Shown piece by piece: positions 9,201-18,750 of a stretch of DNA of 64,000 nucleotides. The number at the start of each line of letters is the position of its first letter. Positions within the stretch are counted from its first letter, which is position 1. The notes under the pieces are model-generated. The model had not been told where the DNA came from and did not search any database. It saw only the letters and a list, made by a program, of their open reading frames with translations. This DNA comes from Atrichornis clamosus (Eukaryota; Chordata; Aves; Passeriformes; Menuridae). The stretch spans positions 56,740 to 120,739 of the forward strand of contig WBMZ01003058.1 in assembly GCA_013400975.1 (NCBI GenBank), written 5' to 3'. The position numbers and the translations under genes were made by a program.

Positions 9201-12163
9201 AGGGAAGGCAAGTGGGAATATTGGAGGCATTTCTCTCATAGGCTGGTTTTCCCACACCACCTAGTGGGAGCAGGGATCACTGCCTGGCTGCTTTCTGCAG
9301 CATCTCCTTCCCCTTTTTCTCTGGTAGGCACCTGCTCTGGGGCACTGTTGCGGGGGTAGTGGGCATGCAGGGCTGCTCCTCCAAAGTACCTGTGCAGTCT
9401 GGAATGCTTCCATCTCAGTGCAGGCAGCTCCGTGTGCTCCTCTGGCCTTCACCTCTCACCTTGTGTCCTCCCTCGCAGCCCACAAGCACAAGAAGCACGA
9501 CATGCTGCAGCCCTGTGACACCGAGTACCCCGTGTTCGTGTACGAGCCGGCCATCAGGGAGACCAACGGCCTCATTGAGTGTGGAGATTGCCAAAAGTGA
9601 GAGCTGCAGCTTCCCTTTCATTTGGGGGCCTTGTCAAAGGGTCTGTTGGTGATGACAGCAACCTGAGAAGAGTCACCTGCCACTGTGCCCATGGCATGGC
9701 CACCACGACATCCACAGCTCTGGCCACAGAGCAGAGCTAAACAGCCAGGCTGGACAGGGAGGAGGTGAAGAGACCAGGTTACCAACTCCTGACAAAAGAG
9801 AAAAAAAATTTAAACCCATCTGTTAATAAGCAGAGGTGGCTGGAGAACAAAGAAAACAGCATGTAAATACATATACACATATATAGCTTTCTATTCCACA
9901 GATTTCAGAAAGGAACTTTTTCTGCTTTTTCATATTTCTGGCAAAAGTTTTCTTCTTAGAAAATTTTCCTTTTTGCAATGCTTTTGGCTTTCCTTTTCCT
10001 TTTTTTCATTTCCCCCCTTTTCTGTTTTTCTACAGAAACAACAACAAAAAAAAAAACAGGGATGAGGAAAAAAAGAAGCGTTAGGCTGAAAGAACTGAAA
10101 ACAAGGGTCCAGTGTTTTATTTTCCATTTTCATTATAAGAGAAAACAGTCCAAAGTAACAGAAAAGTCATTGTGAAAAGAGGCTGTTTTCAGTGGCTGCA
10201 TAGTGCTATCAGCAATCACATGTGGAAAGGTGACAAAAAGATGAATTTCCACTGGTCTAGCTTTTCCTAACATGAGGATTCCAAGCAGAACTGATTAGAA
10301 TTGCTCTCAATAAAAAAACACAACAATCCTACCTGGTCTTCAGTCTTGGATCAGCTGCAGGAAAGACTTAAAGGTTAGAAAAACAGCCTCCACTAGTCAG
10401 CATGACTTTAGGAAAACCAGGCCTTGCCAAACATTTTTTCAGCAGAGATTGCAAATTTGGTGACAACAAGGTATTATGTAGGAGCTTTAAGCTCAGGGCA
10501 GATCCAGAGGAACTGAGTTCCCTAAACTGACCTATTTGGGTCACAGATCTCTGCCACCAGCCCAGTCTGGGCCTGACCCTTCCTTGCTGGAGGCAGCACC
10601 TCACTGGTGTAGTTTCTCCCTCCAGTAACATGAAATGTAACAAACTCGGCTCCTCGCGGGACCACAAAATACAAACGTTCTTGTATTGTATAAGCACACA
10701 CATTAAATAGGCACTGACACTGACATACCTCTGGCTGAAACCAGGCTCTCTCAGGTGTACTCTGCTGTGATGTGCTGCCCCATCTGGGGAGGGCTCGAGT
10801 TGGGTTTGGTTGGTTGGATGGGTTTTGGATGGGTTTGGATGAGTTTAGATGGGTTTGGATGGGTTTACTTTTGACTTTTGTGCCTAGCATGGCCTTGTAG
10901 ATTTGAGCCAGCTCAGAGCTTTCTGAGGCCCAAAAGGTGTGCTATTGCCACTTCCTCACGAGCACTGCTGCTCGCTGGGTCTCCCCTGCTTTCTGCTGAC
11001 ACCCTGTTTCCAGTGATCTCCGTTTTCTTGCAGCTTGTTTGCTGTGGTTCAGGCAATGCCAGGGCTGCTGCTCTGGTGTTGTAGCTGGAGGGATGTGCTT
11101 TGTCTCACCTGTTCTTCTCTTGCAGGATGTTTGTGGCACAGCAGATCATCAGCAGTAACCTCCTGCTCCTCGTCACAGATGCTGTCTGCGACTGCAGTGT
11201 CTTCCCACCCGTCCCAATGGATGCAAAAGAGGTCAAATATATCCTTCCATGCACAGCAGGGATGCACGGCTCCACAGGCCCTGTCATCTCCATATCTGCC
11301 AGGGTGGAAAACGTGCTTCTGCAATTGCCATGGGGGTGGAGGGCACGACCCGACTTGTGGGACAGCTTGGAGAAGTCTCCAGCCCATGCAGGGTGACCTG
11401 CCCTTCCCTTGTCCTCCCTGCTGTGTCTCCCAGGACGTGCAGTTACACCTAGACAAACCTGCATCAGGGCCTCATGGATCCACGTGGCATTCATTCCCTT
11501 TTCCCTGCCTGCCGCTGCCAGTGTCCTTAACAGCCTCGCACATAACGCTTCAGTGAAGTGTGAACGGATGCGGTCCCAGAAGCTGCGGCGGCGGCCGGAC
11601 ACGTGCCACGCCTTCCACCCTGAGGTATCCCGGGGTAGCGTGGGAGGGACGGGGGGAGGGAGGCAGGGAGAGCATACAGCTGGATTTTACCCAAAATGCA
11701 CAAATGTCTCCTCTTGCACCCTTGGATCGGGTGCATCACGTGTCCATCGTGCTGGCTGGACCCAGACACAGCCATGTGAATCCCCAAGTGGCTCCCGAGC
11801 AAGAGGACCGTGATATTAGGACCACCTGGGAAGGGCATGAGCTTGGATATCACAGGATCAGGAGCAAGCACACGCACACAAACACACACACCCGCTATGA
11901 GCTGAGGAGGCAAGTGGCTTCCGAGCTCACAGGGGGCTGCTGTGGCCAACGGGAATCAAACCAGTCCCTTCGTTTGCCCCGGTGATCTTTCCTTTTGGCC
12001 ACAGGCATTTCTCCCTCTTCCAGAGGTGGCGGGTGGCTTGGCAGTGAGCAGGCTGACCTTGTCTCCCATCTCCCAGGAAAACGCCCAAGACTGCGGCGGC
12101 ACTGCTGGGATCTCTGTCTCTCCGGCGCTGCTCCTCCTGCCCCTGGTGCTGCTCCTGCGGTGA
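207..12163 (+). CDS. CACNA2D4: CACNA2D4, C-terminal part (seven last coding exons; spliced, 5' incomplete)
   Basis: Alpha2delta-4, an extracellular membrane-anchored auxiliary subunit that promotes trafficking and gating of high-voltage-activated calcium channels; in other vertebrates it serves photoreceptor synapses with Cav1.4. Joined exons 207-282, 2043-2095, 3072-3127, 9479-9596, 11126-11238, 11542-11624 and 12077-12163 give about 195 residues with all phases compatible. Visible landmarks are the [11 protein letters not shown] start, the [17 protein letters not shown] block, the Cys-rich CDCSVFPP segment, the basic [20 protein letters not shown] block, and a final CGG followed by a hydrophobic tail with no cytoplasmic domain, as in GPI-anchored alpha2delta proteins. 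The segment belongs to the delta peptide. N-glycosylation sequons are seen at NMS (third exon) and NAS (sixth exon). Paralogue choice: the C-terminal block resembles alpha2delta-3/-4 rather than -1/-2 as I recall those families, and the convergent ADIPOR2 neighbour indicates -4. The VWA and Cache domains lie left of the window. Confidence 0.9.
283..2042 (+). other. CACNA2D4: CACNA2D4 intron
   Basis: A GT-AG intron from GTACGT at 283 to TTTTGTTCTCCAG at 2042. I see no exon, RNA gene or recognisable mobile element in it; short open frames here have no coding character. Confidence 0.8.
2043..2095 (+). CDS. CACNA2D4: CACNA2D4 coding exon (53 bp)
   Basis: The acceptor is TTTTGTTCTCCAG|CCA. Seventeen codons read [17 protein letters not shown] plus two bases (AT), then donor AT|GTGAGT. 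It aligns with the PISAFL..TRWLLQEL stretch of mammalian alpha2delta-4. It is too short to stand out as an open frame and was placed by motif and by phase, 0 in and 2 out. Confidence 0.85.
2096..3071 (+). other. CACNA2D4: CACNA2D4 intron
   Basis: A GT-AG intron with donor GTGAGT at 2096 and acceptor TCTTTTGACAG ending at 3071. It has an A-rich low-complexity patch near 2908-2937. Nothing else is recognised. Confidence 0.8.
3072..3127 (+). CDS. CACNA2D4: CACNA2D4 coding exon (56 bp)
   Basis: The first base completes Ile from the previous exon. Eighteen codons follow, [18 protein letters not shown], and one further base (G) precedes donor G|GTGAGT. The FLVEFN..SFWHSD pattern matches the FLLEF/W....WWHSD region of alpha2delta-3/-4. 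It contains an NMS glycosylation sequon. Confidence 0.85.
3128..9478 (+). other. CACNA2D4: CACNA2D4 intron (6.35 kb)
   Basis: The donor is GTGAGT at 3128 and the acceptor CCTCCCTCGCAG ends at 9478. It includes a 19-base A run at 6507-6525. I found no exon with plausible splice sites and homology, no RNA gene and no clear mobile element. Open frames up to about 140 codons on both strands look like chance products of moderately GC-rich DNA. Confidence 0.75.
9479..9596 (+). CDS. CACNA2D4: CACNA2D4 coding exon with [15 protein letters not shown] motif
   Basis: The acceptor is CCCTCGCAG|CC. Two bases complete Ala, then 38 codons run from [10 protein letters not shown] through [17 protein letters not shown] to [10 protein letters not shown], plus AA before donor AA|GTGAGA. 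This block is highly conserved in alpha2delta-4. Its cysteines fall in the delta part, which is disulphide-linked to alpha2 in the family. Confidence 0.95.
9597..11125 (+). other. CACNA2D4: CACNA2D4 intron containing a G/T-rich minisatellite
   Basis: A GT-AG intron, donor GTGAGA and acceptor TTCTTCTCTTGCAG. It holds an AT-rich and pyrimidine-rich patch (about 9790-10080) and a degenerate TGGGTTTGGA-type tandem repeat at 10801-10867. Confidence 0.8.
10801..10867 (+). repeat. Degenerate 10-bp minisatellite, TGGGTTTGGA-like
   Basis: About six imperfect copies of a G/T-only decamer (TGGGTTTGGA, with variants GGTTTTGGAT and GAGTTTAGAT) lie head to tail. It is G/T-rich on the CACNA2D4 sense strand. 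Confidence 0.8.
11126..11238 (+). CDS. CACNA2D4: CACNA2D4 coding exon upstream of the AT-AC intron
   Basis: The first base G completes Lys. Then 37 codons run from [16 protein letters not shown] to MDAKEVK, and one base T of a Tyr codon remains. The acceptor is CTTCTCTTGCAG. The [14 protein letters not shown] and CDCSVFPPV motifs match alpha2delta-4. The exon does not end at a GT. It ends at T|ATATCCTT, a U12-type donor, and only this end restores the Tyr-Asn-Ala-Ser reading with the next exon. Confidence 0.93.
11239..11541 (+). other. CACNA2D4: U12-type AT-AC intron of CACNA2D4 (303 bp)
   Basis: The 5' end reads ATATCCTTCC, the minor-spliceosome AT donor. The 3' end carries TCCTTAAC at 11524-11531, a consensus U12 branch site. 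The intron ends GCAC, with the branch A (11530) 11 nt from the last base, inside the usual U12 spacing. Excising exactly this segment joins AAA T to AT AAC GCT and gives KYNAS. No GT-AG alternative keeps the frame and the conserved residues. Confidence 0.9.
11542..11624 (+). CDS. CACNA2D4: CACNA2D4 coding exon with [15 protein letters not shown]
   Basis: Two bases complete Tyr and 27 codons follow, from [10 protein letters not shown] through [11 protein letters not shown] to HAFHPE. The donor is GAG|GTATCC, phase 0. The basic RRRP block and the CHAFHPE motif are hallmarks of the alpha2delta-3/-4 C-terminus. NAS is a glycosylation sequon. Confidence 0.95.
11625..12076 (+). other. CACNA2D4: CACNA2D4 last intron
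   Basis: A GT-AG intron. The donor GTATCCCG shares its first six bases with U12 donors, but the 3' end has a U2-like branch (GCTGACC) and pyrimidine tract ending CTCCCAG, so it is called U2-type. It contains a short CA-rich stretch near 11870-11890. Confidence 0.8.
12077..12163 (+). CDS. CACNA2D4: CACNA2D4 last coding exon, GPI-anchor signal and stop
   Basis: Twenty-eight codons and TGA follow acceptor [18 protein letters not shown] provides the conserved last Cys and small residues expected for GPI attachment; a linker (TAGISVSPA) and a Leu-rich tail ([11 protein letters not shown]) follow. The tail ends one residue after the hydrophobic run, leaving no cytosolic domain. The tail is shorter than I recall for mammalian alpha2delta-4 (from memory). 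Confidence 0.95.
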   Translation, partial: ENAQDCGGTAGISVSPALLLLPLVLLLR

Positions 12164-13165
12164 CGCTGCTGCAACGCGCCTTAGGCGGCAGGGAGCCGGG
12201 AGGACCGGGCTGCCGCTGGCCGGAGCGCTGGGAGGGGAGGACGTGGGGATACAGGCTGTTCTGGGACACCCGCTGCGACTCCCCGGGCTGTGCTTCACCA
12301 CGAGGTCCAGTACGGTGCCGACGGTGGAAGCTGCTGTAGCAAAAGGCCTGTGCGGGCATCAGCAGGGCCAGCTCCTGCCACAACACCTGCTGAGTGTCTC
12401 CTCCCAGACGTCGGCCCCCAGCCGGGAATGCTGGGACCATCGGCACGGCCAGCATTCCATCAACTGCCTCCCACGGAGCCACGTGGGTACAGAAGGCAGA
12501 GGGCTCGCAGGGGCAGGCCTGGCTTTAGGAGAGCAGGAGGGGCAAGGGACATTTGTCTGCCTGTCCCTCAGTGGGAGCCACCAGGATTTTAAACACCCGG
12601 ATCTGGATCGGCCCAGGCACAGCCCTGCCAGAACGGGGCCCTTAGTGGTTCCCAGCAGGAGGCAGCAGCTCCTGCTCTTGGGGGTGCTCCTCAGCCGGGA
12701 CCCAGGGCTCGGAGGTGGCACCTAAGCTGAACTGCACTACCTTAACCCGCAGCTGGACAGTGGGAAGCAGCACGGCTTGTCTAGGTAGCTGCAGCTATGC
12801 CAGCTCTGCCAAGGCGACCTCTCCTAATGCTGCTAGAACAGCATCCAGATTCTTGTCTAGATGTGGACTTACCTCTGGAAAGGGGTTTGTGTGACCCACC
12901 AAAAGAAACTTACCTGCTATTTTCATTGCAGAAGCAGCTAAGAAACAGGCACTTTTCCCCTCGGAGCAGCACTGCCCTGCTTTTTGCAGCTGCCCTTGGT
13001 TGTTCCCTGCCCTGAGCCCGGCATTCCCAGCTAATGGGCGTGGGCCATTTCTCACAGAGCTTTATGGACAATGGGTGGGGAGCACCCATTTTTCTTTCTT
13101 TTTTCTTTTTTTTTGTATGAACTGCTCTATACCATCTAATTAAAAACAAATATATGGTATATTCT
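12164..13165 (+). other. CACNA2D4: Probable CACNA2D4 3' UTR
   Basis: Non-coding sequence from the stop to the first convincing poly(A) site. It is GC-rich for the first 900 bases and then turns abruptly T-rich (13090-13115) ahead of the signal. The end is inferred. Confidence 0.5.
13139..13144 (+). terminator. CACNA2D4: Candidate CACNA2D4 polyadenylation signal ATTAAA
   Basis: ATTAAA is preceded by a U-rich tract and a TGTA element near 13115. It is followed about 45 bases later by a G/T-rich stretch (GCATGTTTGGGGGTC). A later AATAAA near 14213 is an alternative. Confidence 0.5.
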
Positions 13166-15599
13166 AAATAGAAACTATAGCTTTAGCATGTTTGGGGGTC
13201 ATCACAGCCCTACACTACATCCCAGAAACCCATGGGGACAGGATATGGGTGGAGGGACTGCAAACACAGCTGTGGTGGCCCCAAGGGAGCAGGCTACTAG
13301 ACCAGCAAGGCAGAACCTTTCTCTGGTCTCCTCTGCCAGGTGAGCCACTCTGGGAGCCTTGTGCACCCCTCCAGGCCCCCAGAGCACTGTGTGGCTCGTC
13401 ACACCAAGCTTTCACCTCCTTCAGGACAAGGGCCCTCCTCACTTGCTGCCTGACAAGCAGCTCTGCCCACAACACTGCTGTGCCATGTGCCTGCCCCAGG
13501 GCTCCTCTCCAAGCCCACCACGCCACCCACTCCCACAGCCACCACTGCCAGGGCTGGATTCCTGTGCAGCTGCTGCAAAGAGCAGTTTGATGGGAAAAGG
13601 ATTTGTCCTCACACCAGGTCTGTCCCTTCCCTGCACAAGCAGGCACCCACAAATGCACCCCAGCTGGGCTAGGGACAGTATGGGTGCTGTCCCTCTCGCC
13701 ACCCATCTCCCCTGACACTAAGAGGACATTATCGAGCACAAGCAGGTCCTGGTGGGGACCTTTCAGGACCTTAGAGCTCCCGCTGTGGGGTTTTGCCTTG
13801 CTGGAGGTGGTGTTACAGCAAAGAGGAGAGGAACGACTGCGGAACTGGAAGTAAAACTGGAGACAGAGTCGGTCTCCAGGCTTCAGATGCAGTGACCTTA
13901 TCAGAGCCAGAAGCAGCCAAGGAAGATGAAGGCAGGATGAAGGGAAATGGGGCTGCTGTCAAGGCCCAGGAGCCAGGAGCCGCTCACAGATGGAGGAGCC
14001 GCTGGCTCAGGGCATCCCCCACTGGCTGGCACAGCTCCCTCAGCTCCATGTGCCTGCCCGTGGTGCCTGCCCTCCCGGGGCACCACTCTCAAGGATGACC
14101 TCCCTGTCAGAAAGGATTAGCAGCCCCATCTCCACCCAGCTTAAACAGGATATATAAATACACATTGCTCTGTTGCATATGAGCCATGCTTGATTTCAGG
14201 TGCATTAATCCACAATAAACATGGTCCTGTAAAGATACCTGCACTGAGAGACTGAAGACATGAATTATACCTGGCTTAGCTGGCTCAGTGAGTTTGTGCA
14301 CAGGTTGTAACTGGAGGGAATGAGACAGGGGTGAGCACTGGATTATTTCTTAAACTGAGAAATACGAGCAAAGGCTTGCCCTGACAGAAAACCCAAGCAC
14401 ACACTGGGAACAGCTTCCTTTTTTTTTGCCTTTTTGCAGCAAAGCAGACCATAAGCAAACCTCATTTCTGGTCTCCAACATGGGGTTAAGCAAATTCCAT
14501 TTCATGCTCTGACAGAGATAGTGACTCATGGCCCTACAGCGAGAGAAAAATCCCCAGGAAGAGCAGCTGCCTTGGCTTCCAACTTCTTCAGCCATGCACT
14601 GGGCACAGCAGATGAAAATAGGTCAGCAAAAGCAAACAGTGAGCTGAGGCCAGAGGATCCAACCAGCAGCAGAGCAGCTGTGAGAGGAGCCATCTCTCAC
14701 TTCCAGCTGAGCAGCATCTTACTGCCATCCCGATACGGCACTGTAAATCCCAGCTGTCCCTCCTGCAAGGTGCCGTCCAGCCTTGTAAGCACATGAACTG
14801 GAGGCATCAGGGTTTGTTCTCTTAGGGGAAGATGGAGTGGGAGAAAACTTCTGGTGGTGCTCTGCAGCAAGGGGTGTCCATCAGACCCACCCAAACACAT
14901 CTGGCTGCCACACAAATCAGGGGCTTCACAAGCCCTACATCTGCAGCCAATTTCCGTGCAGGCAGAGGGACTGGGAGCTGGGAAAGGGCCTGAATCCTCT
15001 CCGTGACACTCCTTACAGGCTTCAGAAACACCCCACTGCAGGCTGAGGTAAGCCTGGCTCTCCCCCAAACACTGTGGTGGGCAACGAGGGCGCCCGAGTC
15101 GCAGGCGGGGACACACACCTTGCACAGCGTCACACGCACGTGCCACCCCTGACTCATGCCTGGGGACACAGCTGATGACTAGACCTTCACGTGTGGCCAG
15201 ACAGGGATGACTTCATTCTACAAAATAGTAGGAAAATCGGCCCTGGATTTACAGCAGCTGTTTGCAGTTATGATCGGGCACAAAAGGAGGCCAGCCTGAG
15301 TTGGCTTATCCTTAGCAAGAGACTGGCACATCCCAGGCTGGGAATAGCAGTGGCCACAGCCATCTCAGACACTCCAAGTGGGTTAAGAGGTGTGGGGGTT
15401 GCCTGTTTCTGACACAGCAAAGGACCAGTACCACAGTTTTGGATTTGTGCACACCTCAAACTCGGGCTCCTCGGAGTATTTTCCAGGATGCTTTTTCTAC
15501 TGATGAAGCCCAGTGGCACTGTCAGCACAGCAACCCTGGGCTCTCACAGGCCTCTGCTTGCAGGGGGGCTGAGGGCAGCCTAAGGCAGCACATACTTTT

Positions 15600-16757
15600 G
15601 TGCTAAGCAAATTGTCAAAAGCAAGCAGAGAAGGAGCATCAAACGCCCATGTGTCAAACACTCCATCACCGGCTGGGCCCTCACTGAGGGGGGATTGCTG
15701 CTCCTGTGCCCCCGGGCACTGGGGAGCTGTTCCCCCATGCAGCCTCTGCCTGCCCTTGACACCTTTACAGCTCCTGTCTACTCAGCCAGCAGACACCTCT
15801 GTCACGGCCCCAGTGACATCAGCCACAGCCACGCAGCTCCTCATCAGCACATGGTGCAAACTGGAATGGTCCCACTCGGCTGCCACAAAGCACGTTTCTG
15901 CTGTAAATACCCTGCAGGCCCTGCAGGAAATTTCATCAGCTCTTCCTGCTTTGCTTGCTGCTGCTGCCTCAAATTTTGGGAGCCCTGGCAACCCGCCTTT
16001 CCCCAGGCAGACCCCTGCTGGCAGCAGAGGAGGGCTGGGCACTGAGCCCTGTCTTTGTACCTGTCTGGCTCCTCTGGTGCCAGGCAGATGCTGCTGTCCT
16101 TCCCACCGGCGTTACAGGGAGCAGCACAGGGATGTGCATGGCTGCTTCCTCAGCTCTCCTCGAGGAAAGGCTGTGAGGACAGTGGCAGGAGCTGCCAACC
16201 TTCCTGGAGGCCACCGCTGCACCAAGGGCTGGCCTCTCACAGGCAGCCGGGGGAGGGACGGGGAGCTGCCGGGGAAGCCCCCACAGCAATGGCAGCGGGT
16301 AAGTCACTCACCGGCCAAAGCCCCAGGCTGCTCTTACTTGTCCGAGTCTCAGCCAGCAGTGACTTTCTGTAGCCCCTGGCAGCAGGGGCTGGAGCCTGCT
16401 GTCACCTCCTCCTGCCCGGCCCTGAGGGACACAGGATCGCTTTCAAAGCTGGCAGGAGGCTCCCTGGCAAAGGCAGCAATCGCAGCCTGGCTGCCCCTGC
16501 AGCAGCAGGATGGGGGAGCTGGGCCAGAGCCAGGGCAGGGCCCCGGGCTGGCGGCCGTGGCCCGGAGCCGGCAGGGAGGTGGTGGCAGCGGCTGCTCCCT
16601 CCCAGGAGGGATGGCTTCCTGTCCCAGCAGCAGATGCCACCCCACAGCCCCAGTCTACCCGTGCTGGCCCCGCGGCCTGGCCTCAACCACAGGGAAAACC
16701 CCTTTTGTCTGCGGGAGCCCAGCTCCAGCCAGCGCCAAGGCAATCCCCAAACCATAG
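15600..16757 (+). other. Unexplained 385-codon open reading frame
   Basis: A single uninterrupted frame, far longer than any other non-exonic frame in the window. The translation is rich in Ala, Pro, Ser, Gly, Cys and Leu, with no domain, signal peptide or family I recognise. Local DNA is GC-rich with many CAG/CTG/GCC triplets, which lowers stop frequency. A perfect GTAAGT donor sequence lies inside at about 16300. It could be chance, part of a non-coding transcript, or a lineage-specific gene. It is not called as a CDS. Confidence 0.2.
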
Positions 16758-17134
16758 GCACAGGTTGGGCACACATAGAGGTGGTATCAAAGCCAGCCAC
16801 GGGAACTGGCTGGGGTGTCATTTGCCTCTGTGAGGGAAACACACCATTGCTCTGGGAACACAGCCAGGCCAATGATTTTCCCATCTCATTTACAACTAGA
16901 CCAGTTCAGCTTTTATGCCAACTCATGTGAGGAACCTCTGTGCTCAATGGTGTCACTACAGAGATGAAGCTGCTGCTAAACGAGATCAAGGCGAATCTCC
17001 AGTGCAAACACCTCCCAGTTCAGAAACAGCAACACCTCTGTTGTTTAAACATTTTATCAGAGAAAGGCAGAGGTGAAGCATCTGGAAATGCCGGAAAATT
17101 TTGTGACTGTGTCGGTGCTGAGACACCTGCACAT

Positions 17135-17290
17135 GCCCCATCCCTGGAAGTGTTCTAAGCCACGCTGGACAGGGCTCTGAGCAACCTGGTCTAGTTGGAA
17201 AGGTGTCCCCCTGGCCATGGCAGAGGAGGTTGGAACTGTCCCTGGAAGGGATTTTTAAGGTCCCTTCCAAGCCTATTCTGTAATTCTGTG
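17135..17290 (+). mobile_element. CR1 LINE fragment, 3' end (5'-truncated)
   Basis: The text follows the 3' terminus of avian CR1 elements: CCATCCCTGGAAGTGTTC, then GAGCAACCTGGTCTAG, GGTGTCCCC, CATGGCAGAGGAGGTTGGAA, AAGGTCCCTTCCAA, ending in two copies of an ATTCTGTR microrepeat. It has diverged, so it is an old copy. Confidence 0.9.
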
Positions 17291-18744
17291 GCAAGATTGA
17301 GCTGGCAAACCAGCTCTGTGCACTCACGGGAGTGCTAGGCTCTCATCCCACCATCCCTGACCAAGGAACTTACCTTCCAGTGGCGAACAAGGAACTGGCT
17401 ACACTGCAGTGCTCTCACAGCAGCTGCCCAGGTGATGCTGGGCAGTTTCCACCTGCACTTCTCCTGCACGGCTCATTGTTAACACAGCTGAAGATGATCA
17501 GGTGTGACTGCTCCACGTTGCCACGTGCTCAAGGCCAGTCAGCGTTCCTTCTCCAGGAGCAATGTGTACCTAGGAGTTAACACACATGCCCTCCAAGGAA
17601 TCGATCTTTTTAAGAAACTTCATTCAAGCCACATTAGTGTCCCGTTTCCTGGAAATCAGCCTGGAGAATTTCAGCTTGGGCACTCCAGGCAGATACAGAA
17701 GCACTGTGCTGCAGAAGGCTTTGGTTAAATTAAGTTGCTTTGATGCCACACAGGAGGCAGGGGTTGAAAAAAATGAGAAAGGGAAGAACTCAGTTTTGCA
17801 GGGAAGCCTTTAACAGCTTCAACTAAACCAAAGTCAGCTCCTCCACGCTCATCATATGTGTCATTTGTTTCCAGCTCCTTAAAAAGTTAAGCAATGGCTT
17901 TAGACACTCACCTTAATTGCAGCACTTTAATCCATACTCAGGATACTTGGCAACAAATGAAGCAAGTGATTCTTGGGAGAGGGCAAAGTATGGACACAGC
18001 TACATGCAGAGGAGGTAGGACATGCCATTTTAGCCTGCCTAGACAACTTTAAGTATCACTCTGCTTTCTGAAAACAAAATAAACCCAATTCATATTCAAA
18101 TGTGGCAGCTACTTTTAGTGTAATTTGTGTGAAAGCTGATGCTGACATTTTCTACGCTCCTTGAATTTGCTTTTCATTAAAAAATAAATAATAAAAATAA
18201 TAGTCCATCCCGAGGCATCCATCAGGCTGTCAAGGTCATTTACAGGAGCTGTCTCTCTCACAAGCCACTGCAAAACACTCATCTTGAGGGAAGGAGCTGA
18301 TAAAACCCAGAGCTCAGCTGTGGGTACCCAGACCTGGTGTGAGCCAACACTAGAGGAGGATTAGGCGTTATCTTTCCCAGGCAGTTCCCAGATGTTTGCT
18401 GACAGCCAAGGAAGGCACAGAAGGCCCCACAGGGCTCTTTGGCCAGCACCATCCCCTCTTCCTCCCCAGTCAAACCCCACTCCTGCCAGCCCCTAAGCCT
18501 GCACACCAGGAGATGATCAATCCTTTACATGGGTACAGGCTGGGAGGCATTTCCTCTACACTTGCAATTTGAGTCCAGGCCTCCTGAACTTCTCCATCTC
18601 AACTCACCTAAAATTTTGCCCTCGACCACCAAAGTCTCCAGCAATGACCTTCTTTTCCCGCCAGCTCCTGTTCTTTGCACCCTCGGTCCCTCTTGCCCAC
18701 ACAGCACAGAAAGACCCAAACTAGACAATAATCCATTTGGTTCT

Positions 18745-18750
18745 TTTATT
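18745..18750 (-). terminator. ADIPOR2: Distal ADIPOR2 polyadenylation signal AATAAA
   Basis: On the minus strand, AATAAA is followed some 25 bases later by a U/G-rich stretch (AGTTTGGGTCTTTCTGTGC, 18722-18704), the arrangement of a strong poly(A) site. Its distance from the stop fits the known long 3' UTR. Confidence 0.65.

Larger units (their letters stand above)
13166..18720. other. Convergent intergenic region between CACNA2D4 and ADIPOR2
   Basis: About 5.5 kb between the two inferred 3' ends. It is GC-rich to about 16.9 kb, then AT-richer. It holds a 385-codon open frame at 15600-16757 (see findings), a CR1 fragment at 17135-17290 and A-rich low complexity near 18176-18205. No recognised gene or RNA. 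Confidence 0.7.

Noticed and set aside
11239..11541. Ordinary GT-AG splicing for this intron
   Set aside because: The only nearby GT (in GAG GTC) would delete conserved residues, and the AG near 11533 does not join in frame to NASVKC. The AT-AC ends fit exactly.
11625..12076. Second U12 intron, because the donor begins GTATCC
   Set aside because: The donor continues CG instead of TT and there is no TCCTTAAC-like branch site; the 3' end has a U2 branch and pyrimidine tract.
207..12163. Naming the plus-strand gene CACNA2D2 or CACNA2D1
   Set aside because: The terminal [21 protein letters not shown] block follows the alpha2delta-3/-4 type, and the adjacent convergent gene is ADIPOR2, the known neighbour of CACNA2D4.
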